From contig OY740774.1 of assembly GCA_963513935.1 (NCBI GenBank), positions 88,988,385 through 89,052,384 on the forward strand: a stretch of 64,000 nt of DNA, read 5' to 3'. This document shows positions 13,301-28,300 of the stretch, piece by piece. Source of the stretch: Aphrophora alni (lineage: Eukaryota; Arthropoda; Insecta; Hemiptera; Aphrophoridae). The position numbers were made by a program, and so were the translations under genes. The notes beneath the pieces are model-generated. The model searched no databases. It was given only the letters and a program-made list of their open reading frames with translations, and was not told the DNA's origin. Position 1 is the first letter of the stretch. Each line of letters starts with the position of its first letter.

Positions 13301-16300
13301 TAGGATTAGTCTCATGAAACTCAATGATACGGGAACGGAACTCCACTCTTCTATCAGGATCAACTTCAAATAGGTTATGGACTAAACGGCTTTTGTCAAA
13401 TTTAATTTTGTTTTTCTTTACGATTTTCTGCACTGAAGATTTGGCCACTCCAGTTTCAAGTGTGACCGTCTCCACTTCTTTTGACCAGCTGGAAGCTCCG
13501 GCTGGCTGGAGACCGCGTACACTTTAGCCGAATCTTGTCAGGATGGGCCAAGGAGTCGGGTTAGGACGCTAATGAACGCATGCAACGCAAGTTAAATTAT
13601 ATGTTCTCTTTTATTTTAGCGCGGAATTAGATGATTACAGAAATATTTATGATTTATAAAAAAGACATAACGGCTAAATAGATAAAGCATTAATAGTGGC
13701 CGAAAACCATACCGTTTAATTTAGCTAGCATGTGGCCGAAAAATGGACTGACCTCGTCCCGTAGCGGTCTTCCTTCTCGCGGCTCTCGGAACAGACTCGC
13801 TTGCTGGTTCAAGCCCTCCACTCCTCCTCTCTTCCCATTCTCTACGTAATCTTGCACTGCTCAACAAAATCGCAAGTGCTAATTCATATTTTATTATTTA
13901 GAATTCCTTTACATCCTAATTTATACTTATTATAGTTTTGGTTTGGTGGGCTCCTTGGCTGGGCCACATCACTCCCCTCCATCCGATTCGAGCCGTACCA
14001 CTCGGCTCGTTGTAAAGTGGTGGCTAATGTGACACTCCACTCATAAGCAAAATAAATTTTAAAAATCGCCAAAAGAATATACCACAAAATTACATTAAAT
14101 TTTGAAAGGAGAGAAAAAATTCGAACGTGAAGACGTCAATTCATTGCCGCCAAATGCCTTCTCGTCTCTCCCCCCCTTCTCTACGTAATCTTGCACTGCT
14201 CAACAAAATCGCAAGTGCCAATTCATATTTTATTATTTAGAATTCCTTTACATCCTAATTTATATTTATTATAGTTTTGGTTTGGTGGGCTCCTTGGCTG
14301 GGCCACACAAGCTCTACTTTTCTAAGGAAAAAACTGTTTTTTTTTTTTTGGTTTAACTGAAAAAAGGAGAAAGTAAACTCATACCAGTTTTTCTCTTTCC
14401 TTATAAGGAGGTTCTGATAATAGATAATATATTTGAAGTTCCATGCGGACAAATTCACAGGGAACTTTAAGGACATTTTCCAGAATTCAGGTTTTATTGA
14501 AATTTTACAATTCATGTTTAATTATTGCAAATTTTAGATATAAATATCAATGTAAAAAGGAGCTGATAGAGAGTTTTGAATTGGCCTGTTATTTAAGAAT
14601 GAATTGTATGGTGAGGTAAAATAAAGATAATTCAATATTTAATTAAATTCATATGGATTTGAAACGTGTTTTTTTAAAAATTTATAATATAAAATAAAAC
14701 CTAATATATTAGATAGGAATATGTTCTGAATTCCATACTTACGATGTTTGATGTTGTTTAAAGGTAAAAAACCTCTCATCTCCTTAAAAAAAAAATCTTA
14801 CCATAGAGATTCCTAGCACTTGAACACTATAATTAGCGTTAAGAGTTGGATAATAGATACCTGATAAAAGAGGAATGTAACCCAAGACTAGATGAAGCTA
14901 TGTAGAGCCAGCGGGTACCTCGGGATATCCTTAACCATTCTCACAATAACCAGCTGAAACATTATGGTCATGGCTAGTACTAGCTTCTAGTAAAGTTTGG
15001 AGTTTTGTTATGTCTATATGAGCGTAAAATTTAGTTGCATTGTTTTACGACCATTAATTCTCTCTTTCTTTCCAAAGGTTAAAGGAAACATTAAATTTAT
15101 TTTTGTGTGACGGAATAATTAGACTTCTACATTGAAGCATACAACAGTTTTTCATCTGTTTCAGTCACCCAACTCACCAACTATGCCACAAGATCCCATC
15201 AAACGTATCACAAGCATGTATCCTGAAGATCCACGAGCACCATTTTATGATCCCACAGGAATAGAAATGAAACCTCTGGCAAGACTGTATTTCACTAGAG
15301 AGAAGTTAATACCCAAATCTTGCACTGATAAAACTGAAGATGAGTTATTGGAGGAAGTTAGCGTTGCTGAAAATTCTGAAGATTCAGTAAGAAGTGAGTA
15401 TCTTGAGATGTTGAGAATGAAATAGAAATACTGCTTCCTGTTGTATTGTTTTAAATTCGATTTAGAAGTCTATATAATACTAACTATAGAATGTTTACTA
15501 GTAATTATGGTCTATTTTATAGGGTATATGGAATTTTAGTCCTTAATAAAATTCCTAGACACCTTTCATGTCCTTTGACCTGGGAGGAGGGTGGGTCACA
15601 TACTTGTGAAATACCTCAAAGGTGAAAGATTGCAACCATTGTAAATTCAAGGCCAATTGTAAATGATATCTATATGCCATACAAACACTAAGCTATGAAA
15701 TATACCGGTAAGGCCTTTTTGGGAGACTTAAAAGTATATTCTTCACAATAGTCTTCCAGGACTAAGACACCGATCTTATAATGAAGACTCTATGCACTAA
15801 ATCCCAAAATGAAGGACTTAATACAATCACATCCAGTGATAATACTTCTTTTGCACATTCCTCTACAAGGTTTTGAATACAGTGTCTTTCTTTACACTGG
15901 TGACTACAATCTGAAAGGGTCAATGGATTCTTTCTTTTCATTACAAACCTTACAGATGGGTGAATTGATAGGGTGAAATCTGCTCAAATAGCTTGAAAGT
16001 ATAATAAATCTCAAAAATTAAAAGTTACAAAAAAAACTTTGAAACTGTTACTAACAAGTAGGCTACATTTAAAAATTGTAGGCCTACTGCTCAAATACAA
16101 CTACAATTCATTATGTCACAATGGTATCAACTATTGGAAGGAAGTCACTTTCAGTCCCACAAAAAATATCTCCGGGAGCCAGCGTTGGAGTTATACGTTC
16201 AGAAAGTTTCTATTTTATAACACATTGATACAACTAAAAATAACCCAAATTTCAGGCAGTAGAGACAAGCTGTTAAAATTACTACTTACAATTATAATTT

Positions 16301-19300
16301 ATCTATCATTATTATTATTATTTTACTCCATTTTTTTCCTATTAGTTGTGATGTCTATTTCATTTTTTTTCTGTTAGTTGTGATGATACAGCTAATGTAT
16401 TTTTCTCTTCAATTTTGCATGATGTTATTTCAAATTAATTTTATTTATGATTATATAGTTATTAAAAATATTTCATAAAGTTTATGACAATCTTAACCTA
16501 TCTCCCACCATAATTGTTTCAAGAAAGCAGAACCCCTACTAAATCATATTGGAACATTATATTGAAGGGGTTAGTATTGTTTAAGTAAGTGTGTTAGTGT
16601 ATGCTAAATTTAATAATTTTATTAAACCCAGATATTTAAATTACAGAGGAATGTGAAGTGACACAGTATTCTGTCTGGAGTCCATGTTCAGTATCATGTG
16701 GTAAAGGTATACGATCAAGAGAACGTAGATATTTAAACTCAGCTTCAGCTAAGGGAGCAAACTGTGACCGTCAACTTATTGCTAAGGAAATGTGTGTTGC
16801 AACTGTTCCTACTTGTCCGTAAGTGTTATTTTTAATACTTATAAAATAGTATGAAATGACAATCAGTGGATTAGTAATAGTGTCAGTCATTAAATTCTGC
16901 ATATCTTAAGGTTAAGAAATGTACAGTCTGTAGAAATTTAGCCTCCCTCATAACAGTCACTCAACTTATAGCTTTGCTTTTCCAATATTTTCTCTCCTAA
17001 CAATTTTAGGTTCTCTTTCTGGTTTGTTTCCTTATTCTCCTGGCTGGGTTTCCACTGTACAGTACATCTTACTAACTACCCTTTCTCTTTCATTCTCTCA
17101 AGATGATGCAACCATTTTACCCAGCCTATTTTTTTAATTTTTTTTTTTTTTTCAGTTACTAAGTCTGGGGTTTTTATTGAAGTTGCCACGTTTCTGGTTA
17201 ATTCTTATAGATCAAATGCCATTTTCCTCAACTACACAAAATGTTGTTAAGATTACCTATCATCCCCACTTTATGCTGAATAAATCACATGCAATTAGCA
17301 TTAAATAATTGTGTTTAATGGTATATTAGTGACATTTCTACATTCAATAGGTTATGAAGTTATGAGTATATTTGGTCTATAATCATTTGAGTTGGAACTT
17401 TTACATTTCAGAAGAAGCAGTATAGGCAATTTTCAAGCTAAAATTTATAGACTTATTTATTGAAGTTTTTCAACAGATTGAATTACTCACTTTATTTGTA
17501 GAAATCATTTTAGTGGGGTTAAGGGATTAAGGACAAATATCCCAGCAGAGGATGATAATCACATCTACATCTGAGGAAGCTACCGTCAAGACAGCTGTGC
17601 ATGAGCGAAAAGCCTTATCCTACTCGAGATAACCCTGATTCAACAAAACACGGCAGATCATAACTATGAGGTCAATAAATATTCCCCAATCTAAGATGTA
17701 AAGTGCCCTTAGAGTGATCCTAAGGTTAATCCTTGCTGATGGGAGAATTGTACAAGGGTAAGTAAGCAATAAATGGAGCCTATGGAGGACCAGGTGACCC
17801 TTCATAGTAATTAGCCACTTTACAAATGTTATTACAGTACTTTTGAGAACAACTATGGATTCATCAAAAAATAACAAAAACTAACAAATAAATACTGTAG
17901 CGTGCTCAGACATGGCTACTGATAATGAAGCAGAAACAACTTCAGTTGCTTCTGGGTCAAATGTTAAGGTGGAGGGAAGGCCTATGAGCTATACCAATAC
18001 TGAAATCTCATCTGTAATTGTTTGAAACTCCAGAGCATGGAGAATTTTCTCAATTAAGTAACACCTACCTAGAGGCTGGAGCCTGTATCATGATGTGTGC
18101 AAACTTAGAAACCAAGATGTGGTTGGAGAGAAAAATCCAAAACATAAAACCTTGGAATGCTGCTAAGGTACGGATAGGTGACCGAAAGGCGATTCTGCGA
18201 TGTACCAAAGTGATAAAAAATATGACGTTTCTAAACTCCTAAAGTTTACTCAAAGGTAGATTCCGCCAAGATTTTTGAAGTGCTTAGCAAGCAGAATAAG
18301 TCCCTCAAAACCGAGGACAGGAAGGTAATTGGTTCCAAACCATAGAGGTCTTAATAGGCGATACCCCTTTGCCAGCTTTAAAAGCAGCAGACATGTAACC
18401 TAGGATTTGGTAAAGCATACTTCACCATACTTCAGAAGAAAGACAAGACATTGGAAAATACCCCTGAGGATAATAGTTGGGATTGTCACAAAACCTTATC
18501 TAAGCTTTCGACCCAAAACCAGGTAATACTGGTTAAACTTGTCTGGTTACCTGGTCACAGAGGCTATTAGAGCAACTATAAGGCGGATAAACTGGCAAAA
18601 AATTGGATCCAAGAAATCCTTCATTGGTCCAGAACCTGTAAGCGGTATAATTAAATAATGGCTCAACTTAGAAAATTAAGGAACGATGGACAAAATACTC
18701 CATGGGAAACTTTATGTATCACTGGTCCAACCAGATCTGAAAATCTCTAAGTTGGTCACTTCTTAATACCATGGGATTATTCCAAGTAATCCTGAAATGC
18801 AAACTATGTAACCAGCACCTAGAAACTGCAAAATATATACTTCTAAAGTGCGAAGCATTAGGACATAGGAGACAACTGATCTTCGGCCCTTATGTGACCT
18901 TTAAAACAACAAGCAACCTGGTTAGGAAAATCCTATCTTAAACCAAGGACATAAAAATAAGCTAGTCAGGAAAAAGAGGTGTACGAAAAGTCTTATAGAG
19001 TGTAAGTCTTTAAGTGTCTAGGGAGTAAACCACCGCTTCCTTCATAAAAATAATAAACCAATGTAGTAATTTGTTTGAATAAATTGAATTCTCTATGAGT
19101 AACAATTTCTCTATCAGAGAAATTTATAACAATGATATATAATTAAGAGATGACTTGTATTGATACTTGGAAGTTTTACCGCTGCCTTATTCTCTATTAA
19201 AACTCAGAACAAACATTTTCAGAAGAAAAAAAATTAGCAGTGATTTCTTTTCTACTTAGAATGATCAGACGTCCCAGTTATGCCAGGACAGTACCAGAAA

Positions 19301-22300
19301 ATGTTTTCATGCTATAAAATGTCCCAATTTTTTTAAATCAAAAAGTGGCATTGTTGTATAGCTCTGAATAAAGTATTTACTGTACAAGGTTTTAACTGTA
19401 TTTTCTATTTAAAATTGCAGTCACTTAAAACAATTAATAAATGATTTCTAGGACATGGATGAGAGTGCTCCGACTAGAATATAGCACATACAGTGATTAT
19501 TCTATGTAATGGTATAAACAAGATATAACAAGCAGTTGTATTATTTCTCTCTACGGTAGGCAGGAGCAAATTGTATTTACAATGTGATTTATTGAATGTA
19601 TTGAAACATCCAAAAGGCACAGTTTACTTTTCACAGAACTACTATTTTTATGGTTTAACTATAAACCATAAGTGAGTGATGAATGAAATCAATAAGCTAG
19701 GATATTTGATATATAAGTAGACTTCATTAAGAGTGTGAGATGCCAATGACCTTCGTATATCAAATATTTACCATCTTTTACATATATAGCTTTCTCTTAG
19801 TTTCCTGTAGTTGTTGACACTGACAGTTAAAAAATGTGTAATTAGATAGTGGTAATAACATACTTTCTTACTGCATTTTTTTAAATTATTTTTTTATGCT
19901 TTTTTATAAGTTTCACAATGTAAAAAAACTTTCTTTTCTGGGAAAATGTCTTACACTACATTGTGAGGAGAGATTTGTGGTATGTTGTAGTTGGTAAAAG
20001 GTGAACTTTTAGAACCTGCTTTTAAACCTATTTAATAAATATCAGTTACCGAAATTAAAAAAGAAAAATCATGTGATGTTATCGATAAAATAATCCTTGA
20101 ATTTGTAATTAGTCTAAATGTAAACTATGAATTTTTATTGCTGGTGGTTTACGTCTTTTGATAAGTTAATACTTCTTTGTTGAACAGACATGAATCATGA
20201 AGTCTGTTAATAGACTATGCTCTCACCTGTAGCAAGTACACTATGTTATCACTTTAGCTTGAGGTATTCAAGTGGTAAATACCAATGTGAGACAGTCCCC
20301 CCGTCTCTCAAGCAGGTTTGAATATTTCTTTTTACAAAGGCTGTTTGGTGCATATTAGTCATTTGTAGTTTATGTTGATTGGTAGATAGGATGTTTTTGG
20401 ATGTATTAAAGTAATTTATCTCTGTAATGTTGACCAAATGAGTACAAAAGTAAGGAGTGAAATTAATGAGATTTTTTTTACATACTTTCCATGTGGTTTA
20501 AGCTTGAAAACGTAAATCTAAATTAAATATGTTTTTCCACTAAGTTCTAACTTACCACCCTTATGAATAATGAATACTATACCATACTAATTTTTATGTG
20601 CTAAACGTAACACACAGGAAATCACGTGACAGTTTACTAGTTCTGCTGCAGATAAGTGCATGCTCTACCAACTAACTATTTCACTCCCTACCATAACAAG
20701 TTATACAATATTAAAATAATTTTTTTTTGATTTAATTAAACACTAAATTTATTAATTAGAATTGATACAATGAATTTTTATATTATACACAAAACTTCAA
20801 TCTTTATTTACACAATGTAATATCCCTTCCATCCACGGGATAATATGCCAACAATAACTTCATTTCACTGGAATAAATGGTACATTTGCCTTATCAACAG
20901 ATCTAGTTTGCATAGTGTTACTAGTAAAGTATTTTCTTTGCAGTGGTGATGAAGAAGAAGTAGACACAATTACTTCCTTCAACGACACAATCTGTGCTGT
21001 ATCTGAATGGGAAGATTGGTCAGAATGTTCATCTACTTGTGGGGAAGGTGTTAAAGTAAGGACACGTCTCTTCTTGCACAGGATGGGGAGAAAGAAATGT
21101 AGTCATGTTGTAGATAGAGAAACTGTCAAATGCATGGAACCACCTTGTTCACAGCCAGTAGAAGTGGTAAATATTATTATAATCTATTTTTCTTCTCCGT
21201 AAATAATTTTATATTTACAATCTTTTGCCCTAGGTTTATCGTATCTTCTTCTTTAAGACATTGAAATGTTTCAAACAAATATCTATCCTTTCCATGTATT
21301 CATAATTTACTAATTGTATTGTCTGTAAATATATTTTCTTTAATTCTTATTTCAAATTTCTCCTGAAAGAATTAAAAAAGGCATATTATAAATGATCCAA
21401 ATTTATAAATATGCTACATAAGCAGGACGAGTAAATGAATTAGTAGATCAAAGATTAGGCCCGTAGGATATTATCAACTTGGAGTTAATTAAAAATAGAT
21501 TTACTCATAACCTGAAAAATTAGAACTCTTTCAGATATTAAAGTTAATTACATGCAGTTGTTCTATGAAGCAAAAATTAAGTATTAGTAATATTTGTTTA
21601 CAAAGGCTGATCCTCAATGCCCTCTCACCGACTGGAGCTATTGGAGCCCGTGCAGTGTCAGTTGTGGTCCTGGACTTAGAATAAGAACTCGACTTTTGTT
21701 GGTCGAACAAAACTTAAAGGAATTTTGTAGCAATCGTGTCCAGTTGGTGCAACAACATCCGTGCACAGGCAAGAAAGATTGCATTATGGACATGGCTACA
21801 GCGAAAGGTATTTGATTTATAATATAACTGAGTTTAATTTATAATTTTGTCATTTCACTTAATAAAAAGCAGATTTATTCACTGTTGATGAAACTTGCAT
21901 TTATGTATGTTTAATAATAAATTTATGGGTAATTCACAAAATTATATTTGTTGGTCATCATATTGTATTTGCTACTTTAAAAGTAAAATAAAAATTGTAA
22001 TTGTAAATGTGATCTTTTGATGCATTAAATTACACTGAGTAATTATTTTACTAAAGTTACAAGGGTTATATAAAAGTGGAATTATTTCTTGGTTAAAGTT
22101 ATATAATTCCCATGATTCTATACAAGTACAGCGAGTTAATAAAATAATTCACATCATTCAATTAATTTCAAGGCTCTAATCTATTCCACAAGCAATCAAA
22201 CCATTTTTCTAAGAAGCTCCAACTTTCTAAAATGTCATACACTAGAATGGAATGAAGCTTGCTTTAACACGTTAACTGTCATGCATTATTTTCATTGTTT

Positions 22301-25300
22301 TACGGTACTCGTATTGCCAACTTCAATGTTGTACTGTTTTAAAGTTGTATCTGTTTTGGTGTAATAGTAATAAGCCCATGTTACTACTTATAACAAATAA
22401 TCTATCAAAATTGAGGGGGGTAATTTCCGACTGATCGGGTTGGCAGCATTATTTTTTAACAAAATGTGCTGTAAACAAAAAAATGCTGACCTGATTGAGC
22501 GGAAAACTGTACTGGAATTAAAGATGAAAGATATTAAAATATCATGCCAACCCTATTGGACCGGCACCGAAGTAAACAATCAATAGCCAATTGAATTGTA
22601 TTTTTTACAAAGTTTAAGACATAATAAAATTATGAGGCAAACTTCTCACCTGAGTACAGAATGTTCTATCCCAACACAGTTCACCAGATTGTTGCTAAAG
22701 TGCAGCATGGACATAGGAGAAGAGTAAAAACCCTTCAAATTATTTAGTGCTAACCCTATCGGACCCCCATGGCAGTTAACGTGTTAATGGTGATTTCTAG
22801 GCCTAGGGACAACAAAACTTATTCCATACCAGTGGTTTGTAAGTCTCACATTCAAATCCATCTTATGAAATATTTTTATTTTAGTTTCACATGGCCTACA
22901 GCATAATTATAAAAAATATTTATTGTTTATCTTTCACTTGGGACAGAATCAATCAATTTAGGAGAAATATTAATTTATGAAAAACTCTACATTTAACATT
23001 TCAGATTTTCCCACTTGTATACCTTGTTCACTCTCGGATTGCGGCTGGCACCTGCCCCAGTCCCACTCACCAACACCAGCCCGGCCGCCCGGCCTGGCTC
23101 AACAGGCTTTTACTTTCACCATGCCATGAATTACCGGTTTATGAAACGATAGCTACTACTGAATATGTTGATTTAATTAAAAGGAAAACGCTTCAAAACA
23201 AACTAGGCCTATTATAAGGGAGTTTTAATTTTTGATCGATAGAGTATGAAATTAGCACAAAATGGTATTTTGGTGTTATACTTTTATTGTTTAAAAATAT
23301 TCTATGATAAAAAATTTAATAATAAATAATATTAGAGCTAAAATAATGTAATATACAAACAAACATACATCCTTCAACGTAATGTAAAGTTTGGTGATCT
23401 TGTTTTCCCTTTTTTTCAAATTTTTTTGGGCTTCTGAGTACAATTGGTTGAGGCTGTGGAGTCAATTGGGTCTGTCCATCTCCTTCCATGTGCTCTTCTT
23501 TGTTCTCACAGGGAAGGTCCGTTGATTAATGCGACATTTTACAAGATTCGGCTTTTATTGATTGCACTGATCGGAGAGAAATTCCACAGGCATCTGCAAC
23601 ACGTTGCAAAACTTTCTTTTAACGTCTATGAGAGGTCCTTTGTTATTTTTTCTTCCTGAAAGTAGTTTATCACTTTAGCCACCATTGTTCTCGCTTGAGA
23701 GTGAATTATTTGACGCTTCTTTGCTGAATTCATTGTAGGAAAACGCCCACAGTCATTAAAATAAATAGTAAATAAAATAACACTTATAACTACACAAAAA
23801 ACTCTATTTTAAATTACAACTGCGAATGTCAACAGAGGATAACTACACAACTACTAAGACCGAATCTTTACTGAAACTGAAATTTTTAGAGTTGTTGAAC
23901 TGGGGTTGTTTGTAAATGAGTCAGAAATTCACAGAAATTTTAAACTGTTTACTGTTTTCCAAGTTGTGAATCATTATATAAACATATATTTGCTAGCAAG
24001 TAGTACGAAACTTAGAGAAGATATAAGTATCCCTTGTACTGTTTGGTATAATTTTTCTTATAATTTTGTTCTGAGATCAATGGTATCTTCAGTTTATATA
24101 ATAATATTCAAATAACAAAGTTGGTATACTAATAACTGTTACTCAGTAGATGACTAACGCGGCAGGTCAACATCTGGTCTTAATCCCCTTCAGGGCAACA
24201 CCCTTTTTTGTGTGCGTGAGGGCTGCGTTTGTGTGTGTGAGCGACCGACCCTTCGCCAGCCGCAATCCAAGAGTGAACAGAATATAATATTTTAAAATCC
24301 CTATATAATTAATGAATAGTCAGGGTAAATTGTTTAGTAAGTTCTTGTACGTATTAGGCCTATTTTAAAAAAATTGTCTAATTTTTTTTAAAAGGTAGGC
24401 TACATATCTTTTTTTAAAAATGTTATATAATATTTTAACTCAGAAATAAACTTTTTCACTGAATAATTGAAAAGTATGTTTTTGAAAGTAATATTTTCAC
24501 CTAATAGTTGTGCGTCTGGTCTTCATCCATAACATTTACATCCCGGTAGATGACAATGACACAAAAAACATTCTATGGAAAAATAATAAAACTAGTCATA
24601 AGACATGTAATGTGCATATGTCATACGATACATGAGTCTTGATATTGGGTGATATTTGCCTAGCAGCGGTTAAATTGTAGCCAAAGACTAGATTAATACA
24701 GTCAAAATGTTTGTTTGTCGCCATTCCTAATATCAATTAGTTGATGACATTTGAATTACCTGTGTTTTTTTTTAAATAATGTTTCAAGTACAGTTTTTAA
24801 TTTACTGTGTTAATGTACTGTGACTAAGTGTTTTTGTTAACAATTGACAAAGGATTATTCGGCGGCAATGCTTGAAAATAGTTGAATAGCCGAAACGGCT
24901 ATTGTAATAAGACAATGAAAATAGAATATTGTAAGACGGTAAGTCTCAACATTTGTTATTATTAATGTAATATTCTACATTTTCAACATTATTGACTATT
25001 GTTTTACATTTCTATGTCAAAACTTCATGGTTACATAATTATTTACATAAGTAATTTTTGAAGTGAGAAATTCCCATTGTGATGTAGGCTATACATAACC
25101 TATTGCATACATGATTTTGGTACTTTTCAATTTGTAATTTTTCAGTGAAAACGTAAATTCTGTAGGTACCGGTACGTAATAAAAGAATCACACAAATTTT
25201 ATAAAATAATCTTAACATTGGCTTATCCAAATAATTTACCTTTTCAAGAAATAAATTGGTGAAAAGTGCTAAGTTACTTTCATAGCAATTCAATAATGCT

Positions 25301-28300
25301 AATAATTTTGTATAATTAAAATTTGTACTTTATTTCAATAAATTAGGTTATTACAGGCCTACTGTGTAGAGTGAGTTCAGGTAGGCTTCACAAATAATTC
25401 TGTTTTAAGGATAAAATAAAGCAATAAAGCCTTGCGGCATTATCGGGCAACTGATAATAATTACCTGTTGGGCCAGACAATTACCTGTCTGTAATTATTA
25501 ACAGGTATAGACAACTATTTATACATACATCAAGTAACAGGAAACTGAAATACAATAGAGAAATCAAGACAGGTAGGGGGAATGACCTAGAAGGTAGATG
25601 AAGGTTAATGAACTATGTTATGGATGGGTTTTAGAAAGGTTGACGAATTTAATACAATTTGGTCTTTAGTTGAAAGTAGGCGTAAGTGAAATAGATCTAT
25701 TTATTTCTAAACATTCTAATTTAATCTTATTAAAAGCACTTACTTGGAGTAATTTTAAATGGACCCCCCTTGACTGTTTGTTAGGCCGAAAAACGCTTTT
25801 TTCGAATTTTGTATTTATATTAACATCTCCAGATGCAGAATTTAATTCTGAATCGAACTGTCATTTCAGAAATTTAAAATATTCATTAATTTCCGAGTTA
25901 TTTTCATTTTTCTAAAAGTATTTGTAGGTTAGTTGAAGCTAGTTCATTAGTATAGCATGTAGAGTGCAGCACTTCTATTACAAGATTTACTGTATGTAGG
26001 TAACATGAAGAAATAAATAGCAAGGTTTAAAATAAAATTTTTATTTTTTTATTTCAATGATATATACATCAATAGACGCAGAATCCAATGTAGATCATAC
26101 ACTGCAAAAATCTTTTCGATATCGCTATTAGTTTAGGAGAAATATCAGTTTAAACATGAAGAAAAATGTCCATTTTTAACAAAACACGTTTTGTCACTTT
26201 TAAGCCTCTTTTAAAACGTTTATAGCTCAGCAACTAATAATCCGAATGATTTGAATATTTGAGGTCATAAAGACGAAAGTTCAAATTTTCATTGGGTTCT
26301 TTCAAATTGTAAATATCTTTTATAGTTTCCGAGATATTAATTGCTAAAAATGGCCAATTTTCAACTTTTGCAAAATGGTAAGGTACCCCCCTTGACTGTT
26401 TGTTAGGCCGAAAAACGCTTTTTTCGAATTTTGTATTTATATTAACAGCTCCAGATGCAGAATTTAATTCTGAATCGAACTGTCATTTCAGAAATTTAAA
26501 ATATTCATTAATTTTCGAGTTATTTTCATTTTTCTAAAAGTATTTGTAGGTTAGTTGAAGCTAGTTCATTAGTATAGCATGTAGAGTGCAGCACTTCTAT
26601 TACAAGATTTACTGTATGTAGGTAACATGAAGAAATAAATAGCAAGGTTTAAAATAAAATTTTTATTTTTTTATTTCAATGATATATACATCAATAGACG
26701 CAGAATCCAATGTAGATCATACACTGCAAAAATCTTTTCGATATCGCTATTAGTTTAGGAGAAATATCAGTTTAAACATGAAGAAAAATGTCCATTTTTA
26801 ACAAAACACGTTTTGTCACTTTTAAGCCTCTTTTAAAACGTTTATAGCTCAGCAACTAATAATCCGAATGATTTGAATATTTAGGTTCATAAAGACGAAA
26901 GTTCAAATTTTCATTGGGTTCTTTCAAATTGTAAATATCTTTTATAGTTTCCGAGATATTAATTGCTAAAAATGGCCAATTTTCAACTTTTGCAAAATGG
27001 TAAGGTACCCCCCTTGACTGTTTGTTAGGCCGAAAAACGCTTTTTTTCGAATTTTGTATTTATATTAACAGCTCCAGATGCAGAATTTAATTCTGAATCG
27101 AACTGTCATTTCAGAAATTTAAAATAATTATTAATTTCCGAGTTATTTTCATTTTTCTAAAAGTATTTGTAGGTTAGTTGAAGCTAGTTCATTAGTATAG
27201 CATGTAGAGTGCAGCACTTATATTACAAGATTTATTGTATGTAGGTAACATGAAGAAATAAATAGCAAGGTTTAAAATAAAATTTTTATTTTTTTATTTC
27301 AATGATATATACATCAATAGACGCAGAATCCAATGTAGATCATACACTGCAAAAATCTTTTCGATATCGCTATTAGTTTAGGAGAAATATCAGTTTAAAC
27401 ATGAAGAAAAATGTCCATTTTTAACAAAACACGTTTTGTCACTTTTAAGCCTCTTTTAAAACGTTTATAGCTCAGCAACTAATAATCCGAATGATTTGAA
27501 TATTTGAGGTCATAAAGACGAAAGTTCAAATTTTCATTGGGTTCTTTCAAATTGTAAATATCTTTTATAGTTTCCGAGATATTAATTGCTAAAAATGGCC
27601 AATTTTCAACTTTTGCAAAATGGTAAGGTCCCCCTTGACTGTTTGTTAGGCCGAAAAACGCTTTTTTCGAATTTTGTATTTATATTAACATCTCCAGATG
27701 CAGAATTTAATTCTGAATCGAACTGTCATTTCAGAAATTTAAAATATTCATTAATTTCCGAGTTATTTTCATTTTTCTAAAAGTATTTGTAGGTTAGTTG
27801 AAGCTAGTTCATTAGTATAGCATGTAGAGTGCAGCACTACTATTACAAGATTTATTGTATGTAGGTAACATGAAGAAATAAATAGCAAGGTTTAAAATAA
27901 AAATTTTATTTTTTTATTTCAATGATATATACATCAATAGACGCAGAATCCAATGTAGATCATACACTGCAAAAATCTTTTCGATATCGCTATTAGTTTA
28001 GGAGAAATATCAGTTTAAACATGAAGAAAAATGTCCATTTTAACAAAACACGTTTTGTCACTTTTAAGCCTCTTTTAAAACGTTTATAGCTCAGCAACTA
28101 ATAATCCGAATGATTTGAATATTTGAGGTCATAAAGACGAAAGTTCAAATTTTCATTGGGTTCTTTCAAATTGTAAATATCTTTTATAGTTTCCGAGATA
28201 TTAATTGCTAAAAATGGCCAATTTTCAACTTTTGCAAAATGGTAAGGTACCCCCCTTGACTGTTTGTTAGGCCGAAAAACGCTTTTTTCGAATTTTGTAT

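Noticed and set aside
16039..16377. 112-codon + strand frame in spondin intron 8
   Set aside because: Low complexity, a hydrophobic T-rich end and no family resemblance. It lies between two well-supported spondin exons.
25670..27780. Repeated 64-81-codon frames inside the tandem array
   Set aside because: They recur only because the 622-bp unit repeats. They have no recognisable domain, and small indels between copies break the frame elsewhere.
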